Of a stretch of 64,000 nt of DNA, positions 55,450-63,864 are shown piece by piece. The stretch lies in assembly GCF_002086635.1 (NCBI RefSeq), contig NZ_MVHD01000009.1:62001-126000 (forward strand), written 5' to 3'. The translations under genes were made by a program, and so were the position numbers. How positions within the stretch are numbered: the first letter of the stretch is position 1; every line of letters starts with the position of its first letter. The DNA is from Mycobacterium alsense (lineage in GTDB: Bacteria; Actinomycetota; Actinomycetes; Mycobacteriales; Mycobacteriaceae). The notes beneath the pieces were generated by a model. The model was not told where the DNA came from, ran no database searches, and was given only the letters and a program-made list of their open reading frames with translations.

Positions 55450-57468
55450 CTACTGCCGGAAGCCCGACTGCTGGTTGCCGGTGTTGTTGGCGCCCGAGCT
55501 GTGCGTGCCGGTGTTGTCGAAGCCGGAGTTGTTGTTGCCCGTGTTCCCGATACCCGAGTTGTCGCTGCCGGAGTTCCAGAAGCCCGCATTTCCGGCGGGT
55601 CCGGTATTTCCATAGCCAATGTTGAGGTTGCCCGCGTTCGAGATGCCCACGCCGTTGGTGCCGGTGTTGAAGAATCCGGTGTTGCCATTGCTCTTGTTGA
55701 GGAAACCCGTGTCGTGCTGGCCCACGTTTCCGTAGCCCTCGTCATTGGAGCCGGTGTTGGCGAATCCCGAGTTCGCATTGCCGTTGTTGTTGAACCCGGA
55801 GTTTCCGGTCCCGGTGTTGCCAAAGCCGGAGTTCGCCGCGCCGGTGTCGGTCGCGCTGCCGAAGCCGGTATTCGTCTTGCCCGAATTCCCGCCGCCGGTG
55901 TTGACGTCGCCGGAGTTCCAGAAGCCCGTATTCGTGGCGCCCGCGTTGCCGAAGCCGGTGTTGTGCGCGCCGGAGTTGCCCCAGCCCACGTTGCCCGCAC
56001 CCGCGTTCGCAAAGCCCACGTCCCCGCCGCCCGCATTGAAGGCGCCCATCGACAGGGCCCCGGAGTTGCCGATGCCGAAGTCGTCGTGTCCGCCGTTCCA
56101 GAAACCCACGTCGCCCACGCCCGAGTTTCCAAAGCCGACGTCCGTGCCGGCCGAGTTCCAAAAGCCGGTGTCCAGGCTCCCGGAATTCCAGAAGCCCGTG
56201 TTGGTGCTGCCGGAATTGGCGAAGCCGGTGTTGAAGTTCCCGGAATTCCCGATGCCCCAGTTCCCGTTGCCGGAGTTGAAGAATCCGACGTTGTTGTTGC
56301 CCGAGTTGAAGAGGCCGATGTTGCCGGTGCCCCCGTTGAGACCGCTGAAGTTGATGCCGATCTGGTTGTCGCCCGTCAGCCCGATGCCGAAGTCGTTGTT
56401 GCCCGTGTTTCCGAAGCCGATGTCAAAGTTGCCCCGGTTTCCGGCGCCGATGTTGCCGTTGCCCAAATTGCCCATACCGACGTTGGAATTGCCGGTATTG
56501 CCGCTGCCCACGTTGTTGTTGCCGATGTTGCCGAAGCCGTAGTTCGTGGCGCCGGTGTTTCCGCTGCCCATGTTGTTGCTGCCGGTGTTTCCGCTGCCCA
56601 GGTTTGCCGTGCCGCTGTTTCCGCCACCCAGATTGGTGCTGCCGAAGTTTCCGCTGCCGATATTTGCGCTGCCGTGGTTTCCGCTGCCCAGGTTGGAGTT
56701 GCCGATATTTCCGCCACCCAGGTTGAAGCTCCCGATGTTTCCGCTGCCGAAGTTGAGGATGGCGGGCTGGCTCGAGGAGGGCCCCTGGTTGCCATTGCCG
56801 AAGTTGAGATTGCCGATGTTTCCGTTGCCCATGTTGGCGTTGCCGGTGTTGCCGTTGCCGTAGTTCACGCTGCCCTTGTTGCCGTCGCCCATGTTCGCGG
56901 CGCCGATGTTGCCGGGAGGCGAGAGCTGCCCGATGACGGCGGGAAGGTTCTGCAGCGCCTGCTCAAACGGGGCCAGGGCCGCGGCCGCTTCCGCCGCGCC
57001 GGCGTGATAGCCGACCATGGCACCGACATCCTGGGCCCACATTTCCTCGTATTGGGATTCGGCCGCCGCGATCGCAGGAGCGTTCTGCCCGAACAGGTTT
57101 GACACAATCAGCTGGACCAGTTCCTCGCGGTTGACGGCCACCACGACCGGATGGACCGTCGCCGCCAGCGCCGACTCGAACGCGCCCGCGACCGCCCGGG
57201 CCTGCCCGGCGGCGCCCGAGGCCTGGGCGGCCGCCGCGGCCAGCCAACCCGAATACGGGGTGGCCGCGGCCGCCATCGCTCGCGACGCGGGCCCCTGCCA
57301 CGCCTCGCCCGCCAGACCGGAGGTCACCGACGAGAACGACGACGCCGCCGTGTTCAGTTCGGCGGCCAGCCCGTCCCACGCGGCGGCGGCCTGCAGCAGG
57401 GGGCCCGATCCCGGACCGCTGAACATCAGCACTGAATTGAGCTCCGGTGGAAACACGAGAAAATTCAT
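55450..57468 (-). CDS. PPE family protein, MPTR subfamily
   Basis: A 672-residue PPE protein. The N-terminal PPE domain (about 1-180) has FPPEL (PPE at 8-10) and the WxG-like AWQGPAS. From about 185 to the end run NxGxGNxG-type pentapeptide repeats (major polymorphic tandem repeats), with GFWNSG and GFGNAG variants. AAGGA lies 7 nt before ATG 57468. No PE partner gene is adjacent, as is usual for MPTR members. The antisense strand is open throughout as a by-product of the repeats. Not present between uvrD1 and chorismate mutase in M. tuberculosis, as far as I recall. Confidence 0.93.
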   Translation of the reverse strand: MNFLVFPPELNSVLMFSGPGSGPLLQAAAAWDGLAAELNTAASSFSSVTSGLAGEAWQGPASRAMAAAATPYSGWLAAAAAQASGAAGQARAVAGAFESALAATVHPVVVAVNREELVQLIVSNLFGQNAPAIAAAESQYEEMWAQDVGAMVGYHAGAAEAAAALAPFEQALQNLPAVIGQLSPPGNIGAANMGDGNKGSVNYGNGNTGNANMGNGNIGNLNFGNGNQGPSSSQPAILNFGSGNIGSFNLGGGNIGNSNLGSGNHGSANIGSGNFGSTNLGGGNSGTANLGSGNTGSNNMGSGNTGATNYGFGNIGNNNVGSGNTGNSNVGMGNLGNGNIGAGNRGNFDIGFGNTGNNDFGIGLTGDNQIGINFSGLNGGTGNIGLFNSGNNNVGFFNSGNGNWGIGNSGNFNTGFANSGSTNTGFWNSGSLDTGFWNSAGTDVGFGNSGVGDVGFWNGGHDDFGIGNSGALSMGAFNAGGGDVGFANAGAGNVGWGNSGAHNTGFGNAGATNTGFWNSGDVNTGGGNSGKTNTGFGSATDTGAANSGFGNTGTGNSGFNNNGNANSGFANTGSNDEGYGNVGQHDTGFLNKSNGNTGFFNTGTNGVGISNAGNLNIGYGNTGPAGNAGFWNSGSDNSGIGNTGNNNSGFDNTGTHSSGANNTGNQQSGFRQ

Positions 57469-57540
57469 TTCACAGTCCTTCCCGATATGCCCGAATCAAT
57501 TGCAGCCTACGGTTGTCGGGACGGCGTTGTGCGCATTTCG

Positions 57541-57556
57541 CGGAAATCAATTTCCG
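57541..57556. promoter_or_regulatory. Perfect inverted repeat upstream of the PPE gene
   Basis: CGGAAAT-CA-ATTTCCG is a perfect 16-bp palindrome 73 bp upstream of the PPE start, in a locally AT-richer stretch (57,480-57,600). It has the size and symmetry of a repressor site. No known regulator was matched. The rest of 57,469-57,640 shows no gene. Confidence 0.4.
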
Positions 57557-57646
57557 GGCGACGAAATAGCTAAAGAAAAGTCGCGCCGGCAGTATCCACC
57601 ACCGCATAAGCTGGCATCGCCAAGGACGGCGGCGCGGCCCGTTTTT

Positions 57647-57676
57647 TTGCGCGGTCGCGGCCTTTGGTGGCACACT
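57647..57676 (+). promoter_or_regulatory. Candidate promoter of the chorismate mutase leader
   Basis: TTGCGC (57647-57652), an 18-bp spacer and CACACT (57671-57676) form a weak SigA-type promoter. The -10 ends 6 nt before GTG 57683, the start of the leader frame, matching the leaderless spacing seen at other genes here. The -10 lacks the first T of TANNNT. Confidence 0.4.
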
Positions 57677-57682
57677 CGATGG

Positions 57683-57766
57683 GTGCTCACCAAGCGGCGC
57701 CGTCGGCAGCTCTCAGGCAGCGGCCGATTTTTCTACGGGTACCGGCCAGCGGTGCCCGTGGTGTAG
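57683..57766 (+). CDS. Candidate leader peptide with aromatic cluster (FFYGY)
   Basis: A 27-codon frame from GTG 57683 to TAG 57764-57766. It encodes a basic start (RRRR at residues 5-8) and then F16, F17, Y18, G19, Y20. Its third codon positions are about 81 percent G/C (22 of 27), typical of coding here. The overlapping ATG frame at 57679 has only about half. It precedes a hairpin starting at the Tyr18-Gly19 codons and a terminator-like hairpin, and then the chorismate mutase gene. This is the layout of an attenuation leader sensing Phe/Tyr charging. Translation is inferred, not shown. Confidence 0.5.
   Translation: MLTKRRRRQLSGSGRFFYGYRPAVPVV
57736..57758 (+). promoter_or_regulatory. Leader hairpin 1 (starts at the Tyr codons)
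   Basis: CGGGTACC (57736-57743) pairs with GGTGCCCG (57751-57758), 8 bp including one G-U, loop of 7. Its 5' arm starts in the Tyr18 codon and contains the Tyr20 codon, so a ribosome stalled there would prevent pairing. Bases 57744-57755 can instead pair imperfectly with 57780-57790, which overlaps the terminator stem; that would act as antiterminator. The alternative pairings were drawn by eye only. Confidence 0.4.
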
Positions 57767-57777
57767 CTGCTTTCGCA

Positions 57778-57820
57778 GAGCCCCGTGGTCCGCTTCCGGA
57801 TTCGGGGCTCGTCTCTTTTG
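57778..57820 (+). terminator. Terminator-like hairpin before chorismate mutase
   Basis: GAGCCCCG (57778-57785) and CGGGGCTC (57803-57810) form a perfect 8-bp stem with a 17-nt loop, followed by the U-rich GTCTCTTTTG. It lies 12 nt after the leader stop codon and about 26-71 nt before the possible chorismate mutase starts. It could end transcription from the upstream region or act as the regulated terminator of an attenuator. Confidence 0.6.
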
Positions 57821-57881
57821 TGAGGCCCGATAACGGATGAGACCAGAACCCCCACATCAAGAGAACGCGGAGCTAGCCGAC

Positions 57882-58154
57882 ATGAACATCGAGATGGTCG
57901 AGTCCCAGGAGACCGACGACATTGACAAGTTGCGCCAGGAGATCGACCGGCTGGACGCCGAGATCCTCGCCGCGGTGAAGCGGCGGGCCGAGGTGTCCCG
58001 GGCGATCGGCAAGGTGCGCATGGCGTCCGGCGGTACCCGGCTGGTGCACAGCCGCGAGATGAAAGTCATCGAGCGCTACAGCGAGCTCGGTCCCGACGGC
58101 AAGGATCTGGCGATGCTGCTGTTGCGGCTGGGCAGGGGCCGGCTCGGCCACTGA
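57882..58154 (+). CDS. Intracellular chorismate mutase (AroQ-delta type)
   Basis: A 90-residue all-helical enzyme converting chorismate to prephenate for Phe and Tyr. Conserved segments are [22 protein letters not shown], the [14 protein letters not shown] stretch, and the C-terminal [12 protein letters not shown]. In M. tuberculosis (Rv0948c) the enzyme is weak alone and activated by complexing with DAHP synthase, which also gives it feedback control. ATG 57882 is chosen. ATG 57837 (105 residues) is also used in annotations, but codons between them have low third-position G/C. The leader upstream suggests transcriptional control as well. Confidence 0.92.
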   Translation: MNIEMVESQETDDIDKLRQEIDRLDAEILAAVKRRAEVSRAIGKVRMASGGTRLVHSREMKVIERYSELGPDGKDLAMLLLRLGRGRLGH

Positions 58155-58198
58155 GCGCGGGTCACCGGGCCGCGCCGGGCGGCATTACTGTCGGAAAC

Positions 58199-59863
58199 AT
58201 GTCCTCCGTGCAAACCATCCCCGACATCACCGCCACCCCGGCGTGGGACGCCCTGCGCAGGCATCACGAACAAATCGGCCAGACGCACCTTCGGCAGTTC
58301 TTCGACGAGGATCCCGATCGCGGCCGCGAGCTCACCGTCACGGTCGGCGACCTCTACATCGACTACAGCAAGCACCGCGTCACCCGGGAGACGCTGCGGC
58401 TGCTCGTGGACCTGGCCCGCGCGGCGAACCTCGAAGAGCGCCGCGACCAGATGTTCTCCGGCGCTCACATCAACACCTCCGAGGACCGTGCCGTCTTGCA
58501 CACCGCGCTGCGGCTGCCGCGGGACACCGAGCTGACAGTCGACGGCCGCAACGTCGTCGAGGACGTGCACGAGGTGCTGGACCGGATGGGCGACTTCACC
58601 GACCGGCTGCGCAGCGGTGAATGGACCGGCGCCACCGGAAAGCGAATCAGCACCGTGGTCAACATCGGCATCGGCGGCTCGGACCTGGGTCCGGTGATGG
58701 TCTACCAGGCGCTGCGCCACTACGCCGACGCCGGCATCTCGGCCCGCTTCGTCTCCAACGTCGACCCGGCCGACCTGATCGCCACACTGGCCGACTTGGA
58801 TCCGGCCACAACGCTTTTCATCGTAGCGTCGAAGACCTTCTCCACCCTCGAGACGCTGACCAACGCGACGGCAGCGCGCCGCTGGCTGACCGACGCGCTC
58901 GGGGACGCCGCGGTGTCCAAGCACTTCGTGGCGGTCTCCACCAACAAGCGCCTGGTGGACGACTTCGGCATCAATACCGACAACATGTTCGGGTTCTGGG
59001 ATTGGGTTGGCGGGCGGTACTCGGTGGATTCGGCGATCGGCCTGTCGGTGATGGCCGCCATCGGCAAGGAGGCCTTCGCCGATTTCCTGTCCGGATTCCA
59101 TTTGGTGGACCGGCATTTCCAGACCGCCCCGCTGGAGTCCAATGCGCCGGTGCTGCTCGGCCTGATCGGGCTGTGGTACTCCAACTTCATGGGCGCCCAA
59201 TCGCGCGCCGTGCTGCCGTATTCGAACGACCTGGCGCGTTTTGCCGCGTACCTGCAGCAGCTGACCATGGAATCCAACGGCAAGTCGACGCGCGCCGACG
59301 GCACGCCGGTCACCACCGACACCGGCGAAATCTTTTGGGGCGAACCGGGAACCAACGGCCAGCACGCCTTCTACCAGTTGCTGCACCAGGGCACCCGGCT
59401 GGTGCCGGCCGACTTCATCGGCTTTTCCCAACCCATCGACGACCTGCCCACCGTCGAGGGCACCGGCAGCATGCACGACCTGTTGATGAGCAACTTCTTC
59501 GCCCAGACCCAGGTGCTGGCGTTCGGCAAGACCGCCGAGGAGATCGCCGCCGAGGGCACGCCGGCGGACATCGTGCCGCACAAGGTGATGCCGGGTAACC
59601 GCCCGTCGACGTCGATCCTGGCCGACCGGCTCACCCCGTCGGTGGTCGGCCAGCTCATCGCGCTGTACGAGCATCAGGTCTTCACCGAGGGAGTGATCTG
59701 GGGCATCGACTCGTTCGACCAGTGGGGCGTGGAGCTGGGCAAAACGCAGGCCAAAGCGCTGCTGCCGGTGATCACGTCCGACGCCTCGCCGCCGCCCCAG
59801 TCGGACAGCTCCACCGACGCGCTGGTCCGCCGCTACCGGGCCGAAAGAGGCCGCACGGCCTGA
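58199..59863 (+). CDS. pgi: Glucose-6-phosphate isomerase
   Basis: A 554-residue enzyme interconverting glucose-6-phosphate and fructose-6-phosphate. Signatures are [31 protein letters not shown], the catalytic Glu in [15 protein letters not shown] and [10 protein letters not shown]. Length and sequence match Rv0946c. ATG 58199 has no ribosome site; TACTGT (58186-58191) ends 7 nt before it, giving a probable leaderless mRNA. It is only 44 nt downstream of chorismate mutase but appears to have its own promoter. Confidence 0.96.
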   Translation: MSSVQTIPDITATPAWDALRRHHEQIGQTHLRQFFDEDPDRGRELTVTVGDLYIDYSKHRVTRETLRLLVDLARAANLEERRDQMFSGAHINTSEDRAVLHTALRLPRDTELTVDGRNVVEDVHEVLDRMGDFTDRLRSGEWTGATGKRISTVVNIGIGGSDLGPVMVYQALRHYADAGISARFVSNVDPADLIATLADLDPATTLFIVASKTFSTLETLTNATAARRWLTDALGDAAVSKHFVAVSTNKRLVDDFGINTDNMFGFWDWVGGRYSVDSAIGLSVMAAIGKEAFADFLSGFHLVDRHFQTAPLESNAPVLLGLIGLWYSNFMGAQSRAVLPYSNDLARFAAYLQQLTMESNGKSTRADGTPVTTDTGEIFWGEPGTNGQHAFYQLLHQGTRLVPADFIGFSQPIDDLPTVEGTGSMHDLLMSNFFAQTQVLAFGKTAEEIAAEGTPADIVPHKVMPGNRPSTSILADRLTPSVVGQLIALYEHQVFTEGVIWGIDSFDQWGVELGKTQAKALLPVITSDASPPPQSDSSTDALVRRYRAERGRTA

Positions 59864-59882
59864 GTTTTCGCGGGCCGACGCG

Positions 59883-60485
59883 TCACCGCGCTGCGACGAC
59901 GAGGTCGGAACCGAGTCGCCGCACGAATGTGCGAAGGCGCTCCACCGACGCGGTCCGCGGATCACTGAGGTGCAGCTGGAGCAGTTCGCGGCCCGCGGCG
60001 TGCAGGATCCGCGCGGTGTATTCGGGCTCGTGCAGCGCGGGATTGGCGCGCAGCAGTTCCCGGACGAAGAACTCGAGCACGACGGCCTGCGATTGCGCCA
60101 GGCGCGCGTACAGCTGCGGTGGGGCGCCCTGCGGTGGGAACAGGAACAACCGCCACGTCGCCGGGTGAGCGTCGACGGCGGCCAGCACGCCATCGAACGC
60201 GACCACCAGCGCCTGGTCCTCGGCGACGGCGTCCAGCCCGGAGATCGCTTCGGCGAATTGCGCCCCGGCCCGCGCCGCCTCGCGGTCGATCAGCGCGACG
60301 AACAGCCCCGCCGGGTCGCCGAACAGCTGATAGATCAGCGACCGATTGATGCCGGCCTGGCGTGCGATGCGGTTCGGCGTGGCCGCGTGGAACCCTTCGG
60401 CGTCGACGACGGTGTGCGTGACGTCGAGGATCTGCTCGCGCCGGCCCTCGGCGGTCATGCGCCGCTTGGGGTTGGCCGCACTCAT
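59883..60485 (-). CDS. TetR-family regulator
   Basis: A 200-residue TetR repressor. The N-terminal helix-turn-helix reads RREQILDVTHTVV, then HAATPNRIARQAGINRSLIYQLFG. The C-terminal ligand domain is helical. ATG 60485 is chosen because TATGCT (60498 to 60493) lies 7 nt before it; ATG 60497 and the frame up to 60524 would run into the operator. It is divergent from the MpaB-type oxygenase gene with nested palindromes between them, so it probably represses that gene and itself. Confidence 0.87.
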   Translation of the reverse strand: MSAANPKRRMTAEGRREQILDVTHTVVDAEGFHAATPNRIARQAGINRSLIYQLFGDPAGLFVALIDREAARAGAQFAEAISGLDAVAEDQALVVAFDGVLAAVDAHPATWRLFLFPPQGAPPQLYARLAQSQAVVLEFFVRELLRANPALHEPEYTARILHAAGRELLQLHLSDPRTASVERLRTFVRRLGSDLVVAAR

Positions 60486-60497
60486 GCTTGACAGCAT

Positions 60498-60538
60498 AAC
60501 TAACAAGTTGTGAGTATTACTCACTAACTGTTAGTTAG
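60498..60538. promoter_or_regulatory. Nested palindromic operators between tetR-type gene and MpaB gene
   Basis: GTGAGTA-T-TACTCAC (60510-60524) is a perfect 15-bp palindrome. ACTAAC-T-GTTAGT (60523-60535) is a second one that overlaps its end, and AACTAACA (60498-60505) mirrors the far side. The whole 41-bp block is close to one large inverted repeat. The left edge abuts the tetR-type -10. Strong candidate for cooperative TetR binding. Confidence 0.7.
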
Positions 60539-60551
60539 CCGGGAGGTTGTG

Positions 60552-61871
60552 ATGGTCACGTACTACCCCGAGCTGGCGCGGCGCGTCCGAAGCCAGCGGG
60601 ATCTGCAGCCCGACCTCTACGGGAACTTCGACTTCGACCGGCAGCCGGTTCGCCTGGCCACCGAGCCCAACGTGGACTCCGCCCTGCCGGCCTGGGTCGC
60701 CGACCGCGCGCCGATCCTCGAGGACGACCGCGTGATGGAGTTGATCAGCACAGCCACCCTGCTGGGCGACGTCGTCGCCGATCCCTATGCGGCGCTGATG
60801 AATTCGCGCAGCGTCTCGGAACTGATCGACATGCTCAAGACGGCCTGCCGCGAGGGAATCGAGGCGGTGGCCGACGCGCCCCCCGAGCTGGCCGCGTTCA
60901 TCGCCGCCATGGAGGCCGCCCCGGAGTGGATCGACTTCGACCTGGTCCGCGAGGGCGCGCGCCAGGAGCGCATCCCCGCGGCGCTGCTGGCCCCGTTCAT
61001 CACGCGGGGGGCATTCATCGCGACCTTCACGAATACCTACGCCGCGCTGCCGATGGCCCTGACCGGCGCGCTGTCGGGCAAGCGGGCCGCCCGGCGGGTC
61101 AACGAGACGGCGAGCTTCTTCGCCGTCACCACCCTGCCCGGCGCGCTGGACCGCTACGGTCCCGGTTTCGAGGCCGCCGCGATGGTCCGGTTGATGCACT
61201 CGATGGTCCGCTACAACGCCCTGAAGAAATCCGACAAATGGGACGCCGCCGTCTACGGGATGCCGGTCCCGCAGGTCGACCAGATGCCCGCCGGCATGAT
61301 CGGCCAGTACCTGTTGGCGCGCAAGGCGCGTCAGCAGGGCCGGACGAAGTTCACCAAAGAAGAGCGCGCCGTCGTCGAATTCGCCAGGTACCGCTGCTTT
61401 TTGCTCGGTCTGCCGGAGGAGCTGCTGCCCTCCGAACCCGCCGACATCATGCACGTCATGCACGCCCGCTCGGCGCTGCTGCGCGACGGATTCGACGACA
61501 TCTGCCGCGAACTCGTCAGCGGCACGATGGCGGCCTACCTGCGCCCCGACACCACCCTGTTCGACCGGTGCGCCGAGGCCGTCGAGAGGAGTTTCAGCAA
61601 GCTCACGTTCGTCCGCACGTTCTGCGGTGGTGACCGCGAAATCGCCGAGGCCATGGGCGTCTCACTCGGGACGACGGATCTCCTGTGGGTCGCGCTGACC
61701 GCGCCCTTCATCATCGGGCGCTTCAACGTCGTGAGTCAGGCCAGCCGCATCCCGATGCTGCGCGAGGTCACCGACGCCTACGTCATCGGGCTGCTCAAAC
61801 TGCGGCTGGCGACCTACGGCAAGCCCGAATTCACCACCGACGCAGCGCATTACACACCGGTTCCGGTCTGA
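60552..61871 (+). CDS. MpaB/rubber-oxygenase-like (DUF2236) protein
   Basis: A 439-residue protein of the MpaB/latex-clearing-protein-like family, some members of which are heme b oxygenases cleaving polyprenyl chains. Family-like segments are IGRFNVVSQASRIPMLREVT near the C-terminus and the Ala-rich helical core containing LTGALSGKRAARRVNET. GGGAGG lies 5 nt before ATG 60552. It is divergent from a TetR regulator with strong operators, suggesting inducible expression. Heme ligands cannot be assigned by eye, so oxygenase activity is inference. Confidence 0.72.
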   Translation: MVTYYPELARRVRSQRDLQPDLYGNFDFDRQPVRLATEPNVDSALPAWVADRAPILEDDRVMELISTATLLGDVVADPYAALMNSRSVSELIDMLKTACREGIEAVADAPPELAAFIAAMEAAPEWIDFDLVREGARQERIPAALLAPFITRGAFIATFTNTYAALPMALTGALSGKRAARRVNETASFFAVTTLPGALDRYGPGFEAAAMVRLMHSMVRYNALKKSDKWDAAVYGMPVPQVDQMPAGMIGQYLLARKARQQGRTKFTKEERAVVEFARYRCFLLGLPEELLPSEPADIMHVMHARSALLRDGFDDICRELVSGTMAAYLRPDTTLFDRCAEAVERSFSKLTFVRTFCGGDREIAEAMGVSLGTTDLLWVALTAPFIIGRFNVVSQASRIPMLREVTDAYVIGLLKLRLATYGKPEFTTDAAHYTPVPV

Positions 61872-61882
61872 CGGCTCGCCCG

Positions 61883-62632
61883 CTAGGCGAAGCGCTTGGT
61901 CAGCGGTGGCGGCAACACGCGCAGCAACAGCACCAGCGGCGCCCATGGCCAGCGCGGCACCACGGCCCGGCCGGGCTCCCGCTCGATCGCCTCGACCAAC
62001 GCCTTGACGCCGGTCTCGTTGTCCACCATCAACATCGTGCTCGCCGACTTCGCCGTCATCTCCGATTCGATGTACCCGGGTTCGATCGCCGTGACCTTGA
62101 TGGGGCCTCGCGCGTACTCGGCGCGTAGCGATTGGCCCAGGGAGGTCAGTCCGGCTTTGCTTGCGCAGTAGGCGGCTTTGACCCCCGGCACGCCCTTGTT
62201 GCCCAGCACCGAGGAGATGAGCACCAGATGCCCGGAACCGCTGGCGGTGAACATCTCCAGCGCCGTTTCGATCTGCACCAGCGCCGACACCAGGTTGGTC
62301 TCGATCGTCGCCTTGTTCGCCCAGAGCTTGCCGGAGCCCAGCTTCGCGCCCTTGCCGATGCCGGCGTTGACGACGATGCGATCGACCCCGCCCAGCTCGT
62401 CGCGGAGCTCGGCGAACACCTTCGGCACCTGCTCATGGTCGTTGACGTCCAGCGCCGCCACGGCGATCTTGATTCCTGGATACCGTTGCGTCAGTTCGGC
62501 TTTCAGCTCGTCGAGCCGGTCGGTGCGTCGGGCGCACAGCGCCAGGTCGCGGCCCTTGGCGGCGAAGGAACGCGCCATCCCGGCGCCCAGACCGGAACTG
62601 GCGCCCGTGATGAGGATCTTCTGGCGAGTCAC
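61883..62632 (-). CDS. Short-chain dehydrogenase (Rv0945-like)
   Basis: A 249-residue classical SDR: TGASSGLG (9-16), NAG at about 89-91, and active site S140/S141, Y155 and K159 in YCASK. The C-terminus has a hydrophobic stretch (WAPLVLLLRVLPPP), which may associate with the membrane. GTG 62632 is preferred, with TATGCT (62644 to 62639) 6 nt upstream and no ribosome site, so probably leaderless. It lies downstream of the glycosylase gene on the same strand. Substrate unknown. Confidence 0.87.
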   Translation of the reverse strand: MTRQKILITGASSGLGAGMARSFAAKGRDLALCARRTDRLDELKAELTQRYPGIKIAVAALDVNDHEQVPKVFAELRDELGGVDRIVVNAGIGKGAKLGSGKLWANKATIETNLVSALVQIETALEMFTASGSGHLVLISSVLGNKGVPGVKAAYCASKAGLTSLGQSLRAEYARGPIKVTAIEPGYIESEMTAKSASTMLMVDNETGVKALVEAIEREPGRAVVPRWPWAPLVLLLRVLPPPLTKRFA

Positions 62633-62673
62633 CCGGGCAGCATATCGGCAGGTGTCAGGTCGCCGTCGGCCGA

Positions 62674-63537
62674 CTATTTGAGCAGCCGGGACAGGCGCCG
62701 GTCGGCGAGCACCTTGCCGCCGGTCTGGCAGGTCGGACAGTACTGAAAAGACTTGTCCGCGAACGACACCTCGCGCACGGTGTCCCCGCACACCGGGCAC
62801 GGCAGCCCGGTGCGCGCATGCACCCGCAACCCGGAGCGCTTCTCCCCTTTGAGCGTCGCGGCGCCCTGGCCGACGGACCGGCGCACCGCGTCGGTCAGCA
62901 CCGAGATCATCGCGTCGTGCAGGGCGGTGAGCTGTTCGTCGGACAGCTTGCCCGCGGTGGCGAACGGCGAGATCTTGGCGACGTGCAGGATTTCGTCGCT
63001 GTAGGCGTTGCCGATGCCGGCGATCACCTTCTGGTCGGTGATCACGGTCTTGATCCGCCCGGTGTTTCCGGCCAGCAGCCCGGCCAGGTCCCGGGGGTCC
63101 AGCTCCAGCGCGTCGGGGCCCAGGGCGGCGATGCCGGGCACCAGCTGTGGGTCGTCGACGAGCCACACCGCCAGCCGCTTCTGGGTGCCGGCCTCGGTGA
63201 GGTCGAAGCCGGGCGCCTCGCCGGGCGTGCCGAGGTGCACGCGCAACGCGATCGGGCCTTTGCCGGGGCGCAGCGGCGCCGCGGCCAGCTTGTCGGACCA
63301 CCGCAACCAGCCGGCGCGCGACAGGTGCGCGATCAAAGACAGCGGCCCGGCCTGCAGGCCGAGGTACTTGCCCCACCGCTGGGCCCCCGTAACGGCCTGG
63401 CCGTGCAGGGCGGTGACCGGCGGATCGTAGGTTTTCAGCACGGACAGCGCGCCCACGTCGACGCGCCCCACCGTCGTACCGACCGCGTGGCGCCGCAGAT
63501 GGTCGACCAGTGCTTCGATTTCGGGCAGTTCGGGCAC
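62674..63537 (-). CDS. Fpg/Nei-family DNA glycosylase
   Basis: A 287-residue bifunctional-type DNA glycosylase/AP lyase. The catalytic N-terminus PELPEIE is intact (Pro2, Glu3). The helix-two-turn-helix segment has KVIAGIGNAYSDEIL. The C-terminal zinc finger has four cysteines (CPVC and CPTC). All key elements are present, so it should be active on oxidised bases. In M. tuberculosis the corresponding Rv0944 is much shorter, so here the gene appears full length. A short remnant of a second copy lies 260 bp upstream. Confidence 0.9.
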   Translation of the reverse strand: MPELPEIEALVDHLRRHAVGTTVGRVDVGALSVLKTYDPPVTALHGQAVTGAQRWGKYLGLQAGPLSLIAHLSRAGWLRWSDKLAAAPLRPGKGPIALRVHLGTPGEAPGFDLTEAGTQKRLAVWLVDDPQLVPGIAALGPDALELDPRDLAGLLAGNTGRIKTVITDQKVIAGIGNAYSDEILHVAKISPFATAGKLSDEQLTALHDAMISVLTDAVRRSVGQGAATLKGEKRSGLRVHARTGLPCPVCGDTVREVSFADKSFQYCPTCQTGGKVLADRRLSRLLK

Positions 63538-63585
63538 AGGTTCAGTCTGCCGATCAGCGGCGCGGGGTGTCCATTCGCGTCCGGG

Positions 63586-63753
63586 CTACATAGCGTCGGC
63601 TGATAGGCCATGCCCGCCGCTGCCGGGCTGGCCGAAAATCTTCCCGCCGTTGCCGCTGTTGCCGCCGGTGCCGTCGTGGCCGCCGTTACCGAAGAGATAG
63701 CCGCCATTGCCGCCGTCGCCACCGCGTGCGCCGTTGCCGCCGTCGCCGGCCAT
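63586..63753 (-). pseudogene. Short PGRS-repeat remnant
   Basis: A 55-codon minus-strand frame of GGNGG/GGDGG-type repeats ending HGLSADAM and a TAG at 63586-63588. An in-frame TAA stands two codons before its only ATG (63753). There is no PE domain and no ribosome site. It looks like the isolated C-terminal end of a PE_PGRS gene left by deletion or recombination. Confidence 0.55.
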
Positions 63754-63798
63754 TGGCGATTAACCGTTTGCTCAGCGGAGCTGAGTTGCTATGTGTCG

Positions 63799-63852
63799 GG
63801 CAGGAGCCAGAGCGGCGATGCCCGGTACCAGCTTCGGGTGGTCGACGAGCAC
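63799..63852 (-). pseudogene. Remnant of a second fpg-like gene
   Basis: The minus strand encodes LVDHPKLVPGIAAL, nearly the same as LVDDPQLVPGIAAL of the intact glycosylase (about 63,123-63,175). The similarity spans about 50 bp and then fades; the frame closes after a few more codons and is preceded by the stop of the next gene. It is a fragment from a duplication, with PGRS debris lying between the copies. Confidence 0.6.
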
Positions 63853-63864
63853 ACGCCTCCGCGA

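Noticed and set aside
55288..57102. Long plus-strand open frame of 604 codons opposite the PPE-MPTR gene
   Set aside because: It is the antisense of regular NxGxGN repeats in GC-rich DNA, with Val/Ala/Pro repeats and no domain; the PPE frame has the defined N-terminal domain and a ribosome site.
57679..57840. A 53-codon ATG frame overlapping the leader and ending in ATGA with the longer chorismate mutase start
   Set aside because: Only about half of its third codon positions are G or C, against about 81 percent for the GTG leader frame, and it has no recognisable composition. It remains a weak alternative explanation for coupling.
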